Made by a program: the position numbers and the translations under genes
Shown here: positions 1 to 14,743 of the stretch, piece by piece
Position numbering within the stretch: the first letter of the stretch is position 1
Layout of the letters: each line of letters begins with the position of its first letter
Assembly (NCBI GenBank): GCA_033239005.1
Contig: BSQZ01000011.1
Location: forward strand, 7,475,001 to 7,539,000
Length of the DNA: 64,000 nt
Source: Lamellibrachia satsuma
Taxonomy: Eukaryota; Annelida; Polychaeta; Sabellida; Siboglinidae
Direction of reading: 5' to 3'
The notes under the pieces: generated by a model
The model's input: the letters and a program-made list of their open reading frames with translations, nothing else
What the model was told of the DNA's origin: nothing
The model's database searches: none

Positions 1-970
<970 letters not shown>

Positions 971-1269
971 TCATTATAACATTATATTACATGATAACAT
1001 TATATTACATGATAAAATTTAATAAATTAAAAAAAAATGCGTATTATTGTTTACCAACTGTTATACGTGTTGTTTGTGTACATATGCATCAATTATGCAA
1101 TTCCAAAATAAACTATCTCACTCTCTTCTCTGGGTAATGCCCAGTTCGCCCTGTGTCTGCCATCCTTGAGTCGCACAGTTTGATAGGATGACCGTTATAT
1201 CGTTACCACCAACTCAAAACTGACAGTGGCATATGATAACAGAAAACCTCGTGGACGTATACATACATA

Positions 1270-1457
<188 letters not shown>

Positions 1458-1602
1458 AAGATCCACGTCACAACAAGAGATCAAACGTAACAAACGTTAA
1501 TACAAGATGAGGAAGACTCATAACATTTAGCGTGTTCAGTACCTTAAACTCATCTGTCTGCAGGTGTCAGAAAGTGTGCTCAGACGTTTATCTTGTTTGC
1601 AG

Positions 1603-1837
1603 CAAGTTCAGCTGCAGTTCCTCAGATTCAGACTCGAGGGATCCAGTAGCTGCGAGTACGACAAAATGAACATCTACGACGGAAGTGACGACACTGCACC
1701 ATTGATACGTTCGCTCTGTGGCAGTCGTCGACCTGGGGATATCACAGCCAGCGGGAACGTTGTGTTTGTGTCTTTCTTGTCTGATGGCACAATAACTGAT
1801 TACGGCTTCAGGTTGCGGTATAAAGCACTTCTTAAAG
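1603..1837 (+). CDS. Module A CUB1, second-half exon
   Basis: 235 nt, phase 0 in and phase 1 out (ttgcag|CAAG ... AAAG|gtatt). It encodes the CUB core with CEYDK, IYDGSDDTAP, SLCGSRRPGD and SFLSDGT, including the two C-terminal-half cysteines and acidic residues typical of calcium-binding CUBs. The matching first-half exon lies before the window start. Confidence 0.9.
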
Positions 1838-2457
1838 GTATTATTGAATGACACATTTAACTGACATTTTGACAAATACAAGTATGTAGATTCCTAAATA
1901 AATTTGACAAATAAAAGTATGTAGATTCCTAAATAAATGTAATCACATGTTTGTGATTGGTCCGTAAAATTACGTTTTGTTAAATTCAGTTTTGTGGAGA
2001 TATTTTAACCAGCACGGTTATTCAACATGTGTTTATAACGATAACAGATGTGCCCAGATGACCATTAAATGCAGCTTTTTATAAGAAGTAATGCATGTGT
2101 AACTAATCATTCCATGGCATGCATTAAACATTGACACGCTTGTTCATTTGGTTATGAAGGAGTATCTGGCCACATTCACACTGGAGTATCTCTTGTAAGG
2201 CAAATTATGCTACATATTGTTTTAGTTACGTATGACAAATTGAAAGTTTTATTTTAGATAATATATGTATATCATGTTTTCCTATTATAATCCTTGACGC
2301 CAATGGAAAACGAAGGTGTATCGTGCCCTTTGCATCGTCACATCAGATAATATTATCATAAATGCAGAATATCGTATTTTCTTGACAAAGTATGTAGTCA
2401 ATCAGCATTTTGCATTTTTGTCTGCCTGAAACATTGTACCTGTGTTTTACGTCAAAG

Positions 2458-2573
2458 GATGCAGTGGTTCTCCGGCCGTACTGGGAGGATATGAAGGAAC
2501 TTTCGGCCTTGACTCATTTGAGTATGAGGACAATATGAGATGTGGATGGAAGATTCAGGTCGAACCTGACAAG
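2458..2573 (+). CDS. Module A CUB2, first-half exon
   Basis: 116 nt, phase 1 to 0. It encodes GCSGSPAVLGG through MRCGWKIQVEPDK, the N-terminal two strands and first cysteine pair of a CUB. It is followed by the donor gtatgc. The intron downstream holds a CR1-like LINE fragment. Confidence 0.9.
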
Positions 2574-2681
2574 GTATGCGATTTCTGGAATGATATTCAA
2601 CCTTACCAAAAGAATAATTACCACAAAACCTGTACTACATCGTAAACCCACGCACTAACGAAACACCGCGCACACACACTT

Positions 2682-3729
2682 ACAAAATGCCACAACAAAG
2701 ATTACTACTTAAATTAAAAGCCCACTGTATCAGGGAGAGCGTAATCGACTGGATGGAGAAATGGCAGAAGACAGAAGAGAGCGTGTTGTAGTAGACTTTT
2801 TATTATTCTTAGTACATATATCAATAACTTGGACGATGATATAACAAGCAACGTACACACATTTGCGTATGACACAATATTGTTTAGACAGGTTAACAAT
2901 GTTGGTGATAAACAACATTTACAAAACGATCTAGACAAACTAGTTAAATGGTCTGAAAACTGGCAGATGTTATTCAACTCACCGGGGACTTGGATGTTCA
3001 CTATAAAATGAGAGATACTGTTCTACTACCGCAAAAGAAAAAGACTTGAGACCAAAATAAGTGTTGTTATGAAATTTTAAGAAAGGTTTAGTATTGCAGC
3101 TTGATAAGGCTAATCAAATTCTTCTGTTGATTAGGAGAAATATAACATATAAGGAAAAAGAGCTAATTATATATTTGCTTAAAAACATGATTAGGCTTCA
3201 TTTAGAATAATGAATGCAAGCTTGGATACCCCATTGTAAGAAGGATATATAAACGCTTGAACAAATACAGAGAAGAGCAACTAAAATGATTCCATAAATG
3301 AGATACCTTAGTTATGAAAAACGCCTTAAAGAATATGGTTTAACAAACCTAAAGACAAGGAAGTTAAATGGAGATTAAATTAACATTTCTAAGATATCGA
3401 ATGGGTGTGAAAAATATTGATAGACATATTTCTTTCTCACTAAAAAAGATAGTAGAATTAGCGGACATGAGGTAACATCAGTAAAAGATCAGTGTAGATT
3501 GGATATCAGGAAGTATTCATTCTCACGGAGGACAATGAATGAATGGGACAAATTATCTACATATTGTGTAAATGCTAGCAGCGAGAATATATGTAAATAC
3601 AAAGTTGCAACATATGTCAGGAGGGAGGGGTTACACATAGATGACAAATTGTTGGACTCTCGATATGGCAATGGCTTACTTGTCCACTTGCCATCTGGGC
3701 CTTTGCCTTGGATTGCAATATTGCTAAAA
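2682..3729 (+). mobile_element. CR1-like LINE 3' fragment (type 2), copy A
   Basis: Nucleotide match to the nested LINE at about 14968-16095, from the RT region to the 3' end (shared ccatctgggcctttg). Decayed by stops and indels. Lies in the CUB2 intron, inserted before duplication. Confidence 0.85.
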
Positions 3730-3814
3730 AAGAATCACACCAGTACTGAATATATATATACCAATGTTGGGAAAGTATATCAACAGTACAACAAAAACCA
3801 TTGTTCTTTTTTAG

Positions 3815-4049
3815 CGTGTGCGATTGCACTTCTTCAGCTTCAGTCTTGAGAGACGATGCTATGATAAAGTCAAAGTCTACGATGGATCCAATGCAACTGC
3901 ACCATTGATACGCACGCTCTGTGACAGTTATAGTCTACCAGGGGATATTAAAACCAGTGGAAACGCAGTATTTGTGTCCTTCACGTCTGACGGCTCAGGC
4001 AGAGGTGCTGGATTTAGAATCCAGTATTCGGCCTTTATGCCAGCTGCAG
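3815..4049 (+). CDS. Module A CUB2, second-half exon
   Basis: 235 nt, phase 0 to 1, acceptor cttttttag. Motifs are RVRLHFFSF, CYDKVKVYDG and FTSDGSG. The usual LCG is LCD here (also in C), while B has LCG. It most resembles the CUB second half at 62807 (CYDKVKIYDG) rather than any module D CUB. Confidence 0.9.
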
Positions 4050-4765
4050 GTAAGGCACAATGGCGTAGCTAAATTCAAATTGGCTTTGGTGATTCGTAAT
4101 AGATTGTATATGTCCATCAACACCAGCTTTGCATTTCAAACCATGTATTTAAAAACAAATGACAATACGTGATTTTATGTATTACATTATATTATAAATA
4201 ATAAAACATTATTAATTTCCTTAAAATGCAGTTCATATAACTTTCTCGGAAACCGCGAAACTTTCTTTATAAATCACCACCGTGTCATTCACTTTGTGAA
4301 CTATGTTTCCTAAAAGTAGTTGATGAAATTAAAAGTAGTTGGTAGTATATTTGACCATTGTAAACACTATATAATCTTTAGTTGTTTAGAAGGAGAAGAG
4401 CAAAGGTTTGTTATACTAACTGTACACGACGCCTCTTGACTGCATCGACTCAACTTAATGATCATGCGCGACAGTAGTCAACTGCACCGCACTATACCGC
4501 GATAAGCATGCTCACTTGCTTGGACTGATGCAACAATCATTCAACAACTTCTGTGTAATAGAATACTCTGATCGCATGTGGTTATTTGGTGCGTGATTCG
4601 TTTCGGCTGATTAATTATGTCTACCAACAATGAGGTCAATAATAAATTTAAAATGTAGTCTATACCTAGAGGAGTCTAGTTAGTCAAGGTTTCAAATCAT
4701 TCTTACTATTACTGATTACGTTTAGACTGAGTTCAACGTCAAACGTAATAGTTTACTTACTTTAG
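4050..4765 (+). other. CUB2/CUB3 intron, module A (no gene)
   Basis: AT-rich, alignable to B and C, no motif recognised. Confidence 0.6.
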
Positions 4766-4946
4766 AAAATAGGCATTTTATGTAATACATTCCTTCTGTA
4801 TGCATTCGTATACTAAAATAAAATAAAAATAAATGTTCATGTTCATGTTCACTGCAGGATAAATTAGGCATTTTATGTAATACATACCTTCTGCGTGCAT
4901 TCGTATACTAAAATAAAATAAAAATAAATGTTCATGTTCACTGCAG
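4766..4946 (+). repeat. Duplicated CUB3 acceptor region, module A
   Basis: aggcattttatgtaatac recurs at 4771 and 4866, and ctgcaggat at 4852 and 4941. B and C have one copy. The upstream acceptor is followed by an in-frame TAA. Confidence 0.85.
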
Positions 4947-5062
4947 GATGCGGTGTTAGTCCTGCGATGTTGACGAGTTCAGAAGGAACGTTTGGCATCA
5001 CTAAAGCACAATATGAAAGCATTTTTAGGTGTCGCTGGAACATTCAAGTTGACATTACCAAG
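4947..5062 (+). CDS. Module A CUB3, first-half exon
   Basis: 116 nt, phase 1 to 0, encoding GCGVSPAMLTSSEG ... FRCRWNIQVDITK. The acceptor region has been tandemly duplicated in module A, giving a second CTGCAG|GAT 89 nt upstream. Only the downstream copy opens a coding frame. Confidence 0.88.
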
Positions 5063-5662
5063 GTAAGCAGTTTGAAAGGATATATCATTTCGACATGTTG
5101 TAAAGTGACTTTTCTTGTAGTTAAGTGCATTGGCACATTACTACCCATTTTGTGTTTCATCCACTTTTAGCAATTTGTTTATTTCAATTTAAAGTTGTAT
5201 TTATGTGGCACATATAAAATTATATTTTAAAATGTAGTACGCTCCCAAATGTATATTACTAATAAGCTGTGTTCTCATGCATGACATTCGTTCAGATGTA
5301 TTCCAGTGAACATTCACATAGCATGATCATGCATTCAGTTATTTTATGTTTAACATTTAACGCTCATGACGATTAATCATTCATGCAGCCAAAACAGCTA
5401 TTTTCAAAATATGAAACAGTAATTTTGTGGATGATTTATTATGTATGGTTTTTTAATAGGACATTGCGTTTAGAACAAGGAACGTGACTCTAACACGGGA
5501 GTTAATCAGAGATATATCTTAATTTTGTTTTATAAAATCAACCATACATATGAAAAACATAATTTCAGCACATCCGTATGAAAATGCCAGCGCTTATAAA
5601 TTTATATATTGACTATTGCTGATTGTATTTTTTATATATTTCCTCGGTTATCCGATATGCAG

Positions 5663-5900
5663 ATACTTCGACTGGAGTTCGTCTACTTCGACGTCCAGTT
5701 CAGCGCTACATGTAGCTACGACAGGATCAGAGTTTACGATGGAGCCAACAGTTCAACGTCACTGGGCACTTTCTGCGGAAGCATGGCGCCGGGTGATATA
5801 ATTTCTGGGAGCAGTTACCTGTCCGTGTCTTTTGAGTCTGACATGTCAATGAGGGCCAGTAGCTTCGAGATTAGATATGAAGCCATAGAGTCACAGGATG
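5663..5900 (+). CDS. Module A CUB3, second-half exon
   Basis: 238 nt, phase 0 to 1. Motifs are LEFVYFDVQF, CSYDRIRVYDG, TFCGSMAPGD and SFESDMS. It is most similar to the CUB2 second half of module D (TFCGSMLPGD). Confidence 0.9.
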
Positions 5901-6331
5901 GTGAGTGGACGTACCAACATTTCAATTGTATATATTAAATTAACGATTGTTTGTGTAATTATGTGTGCGTGCGTGCGTGTTTACTTGCATAGCCAGTATT
6001 TTAAGCATACGTTACGTATGCATTAGATCTGACATAATTTTGCCATATGGTATTCGCATAGTAAAGTTCATTATTATTATTAGTACTTATCTTAGTATTG
6101 TTTTATTTATATGCGTCTTTTCCACACTGTTTGTTCTACCTGGGTATAACTTATATGTTTCTTATGCATGACAGAGGGTGCTTAAGCTGTATGGTCTCTG
6201 CCCGAATTGGCATGTATATTTTAATTTGTATTAATGAACTCTTGACAACAAAATATGACATGCATGGAAAGTTGGAGTAAAAGCATTTGTTATTACAATA
6301 TGTCATAAGCCAATAAAATACTCAATTTCAG

Positions 6332-6450
6332 CACCATGCAGTGGCAACCCGGCAAAACTGAGTGGGATGGAAGGACAGTTCTGGATCACGAGTCATCAAT
6401 ATAAAGATAATCTGTATTGTCAATGGCAGATAAACGTTGAAGCCGAAAAG
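6332..6450 (+). CDS. Module A CUB4, first-half exon
   Basis: 119 nt, phase 1 to 0, encoding APCSGNPAKLSG ... YCQWQINVEAEK. The donor gtttgc is weak, but its position is conserved in B and C (gttagc). The counterpart in D is at 58038. Confidence 0.85.
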
Positions 6451-8285
6451 GTTTGCTGCATTAGTTATTGTATATGGAAAGTTGTTATAGTTTATACTGT
6501 TATATGTTAAAGTATCTATATACTTTAATATGTATTATTTCTAAAATGAATATTAATCACGATATCTAACTATATATGAGGTTATTATAAAAATCATATT
6601 TATTTAAAGGTGCTTATTCAATTCGATTTTTTGCTAGTCTCATTTCAAATTGCAAAAAACCAAAACTACCTAGTATCCATTACAACATGCTAGCTCGTTT
6701 GTGCAACTTTTGCATGTAGTTTTTGTGAAATCATCAGACAAACTATTAACTCAATTAATGCTTTTTCAGGCATTTACTGAAGTGAAAATCGAAATGCTGA
6801 AAAATCACAATTTTGTTCCTTGGTGAAATTGTTTAACTTTGTCATGTGATCGGTGAGAGGATGGATATCACGCCCATGATCAGTATTGACCCACACTGTG
6901 TTAACCATTTTGGATATCCGCTATTCTGATCCTTACCAGATCTAATGACTAAAGTCAATTCTTGAAAATAAATATGCATTTTTATTAAATCAACTGCGGA
7001 TATTACATAAACTAACCGGATTTGCGATAGGCTAAATCAGTCGAGGAAGCAGTTTTAATCACATAGCGGTAATGCCATAAGTACGGGAAACAAAGTATAA
7101 TAGATGCGTCATGCCATCTTAGTTGAATTCAGTGAATATTACAGAATAATGACTGTCTAGCGCGCGACAAACATGTCGATCTGAATTCAAACGCAGAGTT
7201 CTCGAAATTAGCTCAATTATACGACGATATCACTAATCTATAAAATCCCTATGTAAGTTTATAGTTAGCTGTTGTTAGAGAGAAACGTATCACAACATGA
7301 TCACATGATATCAGTCACATTCCGCGAGGATATGTTATGTTGTAAATCATTGATTATCTAGCTTATCCTTATTTCCATTCACCAACGCATCAAGGATACA
7401 TTATAACTAACAATAAATAAAATTGTATCAATGCCTGTAATTATAAATATTTATTATAAATAAAACATAACTTATTTAAACATTAACAATACGCTAAGCC
7501 TGGTCGCGGGGAGTGATACCAAGACACACGCACTAAATCAAGCTGCTGTAAGATACGATTGCACGATTTTACCCAGACCTTACAATTATCACGGGTAGAT
7601 ATTATATGCTAATTAATGGCATATATTTAAATTTGGCTAATCAAACACTAAACTATCGTATTCATTATTTAATATTCACTTTAGTCGACAGGATATTTGT
7701 TGAAAATCCTCTCAACCCTGTAAAAGCCCAGAATTGTATTATTAAATGATACCCTCTCATGAATAAGACATTAAATGCACACTAAGAACTAGGGCTGACT
7801 AGCTCTCTATATGAACTTGACAAACAAGTTTTGGCTGGCAAGGGTGCATTATATCTGATAAAATACAACAACAACACAACATTTGTTTTGTAGAAAATTA
7901 CTATATATCCACAATATCAATAAATGCTGGAGCTGGCTTTCCGGTATTTGATATAATTTACATACGTAAACTATCGATTATTATCGGAATTTTCTGCGAA
8001 GAAACAAAATCATTAGATGTGTTTCGATAGCCTCACGTTATGTATATGCTTACCATATTGAAATGATTTATATATTCAATACATCTTAGAGAAAATAAAC
8101 ATACGAATACACACTATACAAGACAAGCCATATGCACAGTTTTGTAACACACACACTCGCACGCACGCACGCACGCACGCACACACACAAACCATTAATA
8201 CATATTCTATCTGCGTGAAAGCAGCTGCATTAGAATGATTCCATATTTTAAAGTAAATCGCTTCTAACTAGTCATATTTTTGCAG
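6451..8285 (+). other. CUB4 intron, module A (no gene)
   Basis: AT-rich, matched in B (28899-31051) and C (46146-48199) along its length apart from the GT insert. I recognise no coding or mobile sequence in it. In module D the equivalent intron is 110 nt. Confidence 0.6.
8140..8189. repeat. (CGCA)n / (CA)n tract
   Basis: Short mixed tract about 95 nt before CUB4 second-half exon. Longer in B and C. Confidence 0.9.
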
Positions 8286-8520
8286 CGAGTTCACCTTCAT
8301 TTCGAGCGGTTTGACGTGCAAGAATCCAAAGATTGTGCCAACGACAGCCTTGTTATCACGGACAGTGGTGCAGGAGATGTGCCTTACACGTTGTGTGGAA
8401 ACAACCTGCCTGGCGATGTGATGTCCTCGGGCAATGGTCTGTCGGTCGTCTTCAGGACGGACAGTTCCGTTATAAAGAGCGGCTTTGTGATCACGTATAC
8501 GGCACGCACCGTGACGCCTG
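8286..8520 (+). CDS. Module A CUB4, second-half exon
   Basis: 235 nt, phase 0 to 1, with FERFDVQESKDC, TLCGNNLPGD and FRTDSSV. The usual YDG turn is replaced by ITDSG, and YDx before it by ANDSL. The sequence is almost invariant among A, B and C, more so than its neighbours. Confidence 0.9.
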
Positions 8521-8638
8521 GTACGTAGCGTTGAACCGTAAACTGCGTATTGTGTGACTAGATATAAGTAGACACATTTGCATAAAATTTGAAACTTTCT
8601 ACAACAGTGTGTATGTACATGCTAGGGTGTGCGAGTAT

Positions 8639-10255
<1,617 letters not shown>

Positions 10256-10301
10256 GTGCATTATTTGTTTGCTATTATTTCTGTCATTTCTTCCTATGCA
10301 G

Positions 10302-10479
10302 TTTCTGATGCGTGTGGGCGACCTGCACTTCCTCCAGACTTTCCAGAACGGTTGCGCAGTTCTGATGCAAAGGAACATTCCTGGCCCTGGCAGATTAATT
10401 TAATCTTGTTGCGATATGGTCACGTCTGTAGTGGAGCTGTTCTGAATCACCGCTGGGTTGTCACAGCTGCGCACTGCGT
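10302..10479 (+). CDS. Module A protease-like domain, exon 1 (His exon)
   Basis: 178 nt, phase 1 to 2. It encodes the linker Cys (DACGRP), the degenerate activation site FPERLRSSDA where D has [18 protein letters not shown], and VVTAAHC with His57. Loss of IVGG means normal zymogen activation is not possible. The intron after it holds the 6-kb TIR element. Confidence 0.88.
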
Positions 10480-10616
10480 GTAAGTTTGATATTTATTTCC
10501 TTATCTCTACTATGCAATCAACAACACAACACAGATATAGAGATATGAAAAAGCCAAATGAATGACGTTTATTGTGGGGATTAAGTGTAAGCCTACTTTC
10601 AAAGAAATGTAAAACA

Positions 10617-10703
10617 AAGAAATGTGGGCTCCACAACCCAATGTCAGGCTGACTACGCTCAATGCGATCCTCCTGGACGGGTTCAAGAGAGCCCACATTT
10701 TAA
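10617..10703. repeat. Short inverted repeat, about 85 bp
   Basis: aaatgtgggctc near the left and gagcccacattt at the right can form a 12-bp stem with a 60-nt loop. Also at about 33897-33978 and 51062-51143. It may be a tiny foldback element. Confidence 0.5.
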
Positions 10704-11067
10704 CACATAAAGCAGTAGCAGTACTCCTAGAACAAATAAAAGAAACAATGGCATTACTGTTGTCATAGAACACCTTTAAACCAAATAGCATAATGCCCTA
10801 TAAGCTATGAATACAACTACCTGCATAAAAATACACTAGCTCTAACTGGAATAACTACAATGGTGGGGCCAATTCGCCACCGGTCACCAACACATGTGAC
10901 CACCCCACCAACCCTTCTCTATTTAAACATTCGTGCATCTGTAATAGTCGTGGATGGTCATTATATAATGCACTGTGATCAACAGTAATTACTGACATTC
11001 GGATAGACTCTCAGCCACATTGGTTTGCACTATGCGTTTATAAAAGATAAATACCATTATAAATAAC

Positions 11068-11069
11068 TA
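11068..11069. repeat. TA target-site duplication, left
   Basis: First copy of the TA target, next to the element start. Empty sites in B and C have a single TA. Confidence 0.8.
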
Positions 11070-11089
11070 CCCAGCAGGTAAATTTACGT

Positions 11090-11720
11090 TGAAAATACGT
11101 TGTTTCAACGTCAGGTACCACGTTGTAGCAATGTCGGAAACTAGTTGGATTTGAAAGTTGTATCTACGTCGGGTTTCAACGATGTATCGACGTCGGGTTT
11201 CCACGTTGTACCAATATTGAAAACTAGTTGGATTTGAAAGTTGCAATGACGTCGGGTTTCCACGTTGTATCGACGTCGGGTATCGACGTCGTAACAATGT
11301 TGAAAACTAGTTGGATTTGAAAGTTGTATCTACGTCGGGTTTCAACGATGTATCGACGTCGGGTTTCCACGTTGTACCAATATTGAAAACTAGTTGGATT
11401 TGAAAGTTGCAATGACGTCGGGTTTCCACATTGTATCGACGTCGGGTATCGACGTCGTAACAATGTTGAAAACTAGTTGGATTTGAAAGTTGTATCTACG
11501 TCAGATTTCAACGACGTATCGACGTCGGGTTTCCACGTTGTACCAATGTTGAAAACTAGTTGGATTTGAAAGTTGGATCGACGTCGAGTTCCAACGTAGC
11601 ATCGACGTTGGGTTTCAACGTTGTTGCAATGTTGAAAAGTAGTTGGATCGACGTCAGGTTTCAACGTTGCAACAATGTAGCAAATTGATTGGATTTCAAC
11701 GTTGTGTCAACATTAGATCG
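11090..11720. repeat. 166-bp tandem repeats, left subterminal
   Basis: The phrase tatctacgtc recurs at 11161, 11327 and 11493, a 166-bp period of about 3.5 copies. Each unit is built of shorter phrases (ACGTCGGGTTTC, AACTAGTTGGATTTGAAAG). Confidence 0.85.
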
Positions 11721-11759
11721 TTATTGTTTTCTGATAACCAACTAAAACTGTTTACAGGT

Positions 11760-13590
11760 GTTACTATACAAAAATTAGTTCCTATGTCGGCGTGTACACG
11801 TGGGCCTGTAGAGTAAATCGTGTACTATAAGAGCCTAACTCACCGGTGTTACACTTTTTTCTTCGAAACAGTCAATTAACATGGTCATTAAATACGTTTT
11901 GAACAAAATAAAGACAGATATTCACCTTATTCCGATACATGAGACATTTTATTTAACAATGTGTATATCAATGAACCCATGGAATACAATGTAGACCATT
12001 ACATCTCTTGTTTGCCCAATTCCTAGTATTCAGTATCAAGCAGACATTATAAAGAGCACAAGGAGATCATTAATCACCAAGTTGACATTTTTTTTTCAAA
12101 ACAGTCATTAAATATTATGTTTTGATAATAAAACAAACATTAACAAAATAAAGATATTCACTGTGTTCTGATACAACAAATATGGTTTCATTTGGTAATG
12201 TGTACATTCCTGAACCAGTAGAATACATTCAATGTAGATTAATTCCTCTAGTAAACAGTATTCAGCAGCAGACATAATTATTATGCGCTTTCGTATTGTT
12301 AATTGTAACAGCAAACAACAGCTGTCATAAATATGGGGTCAATTCTATTTCGGAATGTATTTTCAAGAGCCGATCGGAATTGGAATCTTTTTTGGAATTG
12401 CTTCATTGAATGCAGGCTAGTCTATTAATCTCCTGTACAATCACTACAAATGTACAAACAAATCAGATTTGTTTGGTTCTATTTCAGTTGATAGAATGTT
12501 ACCCTACATCTGTCTGGTAAGAGCCAGATAGTTGTAAAGAATGTACAGACAATGGCTAAGCCATTATTGAAATGATGTGACAAGACCAGTAAGCTGACCA
12601 ATTCATGGCTTCAGAAACACCAGCTCAATGATACAATGCCCAACAAGCAAGATAAATACTCCTTTATGTTGTGTTGGGGGGATCTACTATGTATATGGCT
12701 TCCACACATTCTTAACACACACAAGAGGCACAATTATAAATGTGTATTTAGAGCAGGAACTACAACTAATTTTGATAACAAAGAAAGCTCACAACACCAT
12801 ATCATCCATTAAACTGCGCCGACCTTAAAATCCGAAAAGTAATAATGGCAAGCTGACTTAAATTTCAATGGACGCCATGGCTGACAAAACATTTTCAAAC
12901 TAACCTTACGATCTAATTTTTATTAAATCACACAATAATTAGTTTCCTAACTAACACTAAACACTACCAATGAAAGCAAAAGTATAGCTTCAGATTTATC
13001 AAGAACACTGTTAATCCATTCTGTCTAGTTGTTCCTCAGTATTCACCACCACTTTGGTCAAGTGCGTACTTCGGCTACACTGAGAGCGCTGCATCCACCT
13101 CTGCTTCAGTTCATGTCTACTTCTTCAGGTCACTCGCTTAAAAGGAATTAAATAAAGGTATTAAATAAAGGTATTAACCGACACATCTATTTACAACGAA
13201 GGTCAGATGAAACGAATACAAAGCACACTGCACAAGCCCCAGTCAGTCAACATGGCCACAGGTCATGGCTGCTCTATTGTCCGGTAAATTCCCGATGCAA
13301 TTTATAAATACGGCAGTTTTATTCCAATGGCAATGACTTTGATAGTTATATAATAATAGTGTGCAATTTATACATGACACTACACTACACTGGAACAAGT
13401 GCAGGGTATGATCGAAAACGAGAGGGATGCGACGACACCGAGTTTTGCGATAGACTATGTCGGAAAATGTGCTCAGATTCAAATCGGTGAAAGCATGCAA
13501 AATACATCACGACAAAGACAACATTATGGTCGTGTGTGTTCCGTACAAACGACAAAACTAAACAGTTCAACAAATAAAAGCGGATGGTGA
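11760..13590. other. TIR element interior, no gene recognised
   Basis: AT-rich, no long open frame, no transposase motifs. Possibly the unique core of the non-autonomous element. Confidence 0.5.
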
Positions 13591-13635
13591 CATTTACTCG
13601 CTATAAAGGAAGTTAGTAAAGGGGAATGTATCATA

Positions 13636-14400
13636 ATGGGAGATTTTAACCATGGACACATACAATGGAATTCTCTAGAGAGCACAGGGATTGAGGACCA
13701 ACAATTTCTATTTTTAATCCAGGATAGCTTTCTTACTCAGCACGTACTAGAACCAACCAGGGGAGAAAATGTATTAGATATAGTTTTGTCATCACAAAAA
13801 GAATTAGTGGACAATGTAAAAATATTTGAACCATTGGGTATTAGTGACCATAATCAAATACATTTTGACATCACTGTAAAATCAGAAAGTAAAATTAAGA
13901 AAACGTACAAGAGAAACTTCCACAAAGGTAACTACAAAGATATGAGAAAATACTTAGCAAAGCTAGATTGGAATAACATGCTGATGAATAAGACCGCAAT
14001 AGAATGTTGGAATATTCTAAAATATGAAATTGAGAGTATCATCGATAAATTTGTTCCCTTCCAAAAACAAGGAAAACGGTGTAGAAAGAAACACTTGTCA
14101 AAAGAAGCTATTAGAAAAATAATGTTAAAACAAACTATGTGGAGGGTTTATAGGCGTACCAGAAAGGACGAAGACTATGCAAAATACAAAGAGGCACTTA
14201 ATGCAGCTACAACTGAAATCAGACAATCTAAAAGAAGCTATGAGCAAAAACTGGCATGTAACATAAAACATGACAGCAAGAGTTTTTATGCATATGTCAG
14301 GAGTAAACAAAACGTACAAGACAAGGTTGGACCTCTAGAAGACAGTGCTGGAAATATAATATCACAGGGATTTTTAATGGCGGAAGACCTAAATAGTTAG
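13636..14400 (+). pseudogene. LINE ORF2, endonuclease C-terminus to linker
   Basis: 254 codons. GDFNHGHIQW and LGISDHNQIHFD are the late motifs of an AP-type endonuclease, which nicks target DNA for reverse transcription. A frameshift with a tagttagttag slip near 14398 stops the frame. It continues at 14414. Confidence 0.85.
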
Positions 14401-14413
14401 TTAGTTCAGTTCA

Positions 14414-14743
14414 GTGTTTACCAAAGAAGAAAGCAGTTCATTACCAGTTGCTGATGCTAAATTTCAGGGGGCTAAATCTGACTGTTTAGGTCCGTTAGTT
14501 GTAACTCCAGAATTGGTAGCTAAGAAAATAAAGGCAATGAAGGATAACAAATCGCCGGGAGTGGATGGGATTCCTCCAAAATTACTAATGGAAACAGTAG
14601 AACAAATCAGTATACCACTTGCAAGAGTATTCAACTTGTCATTAACAGAGGGAGTTGTTCCTTTTGAATGGAAAGAAGCAAACATCATACCATTATTTAA
14701 AAAGGGTTCGAGAAATAAGTCAGAGAATATTACAGACCAGTGA
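14414..14743 (+). pseudogene. LINE ORF2, RT N-terminal part
   Basis: Second frame segment with DNKSPGVDGIPPKLL and WKEANIIPLFKKGSRN, conserved RT blocks. A 2-nt gain (gaatattac) near 14730 breaks the NYRP block. Confidence 0.85.

Noticed and set aside
11067..11664. Repetitive Arg/Tyr/Thr-rich minus frames and CRISPR-like spacing of repeats
   Set aside because: They are the 166-bp tandem repeats at a transposon end. Unit size, lack of unique spacers and the animal context exclude CRISPR.
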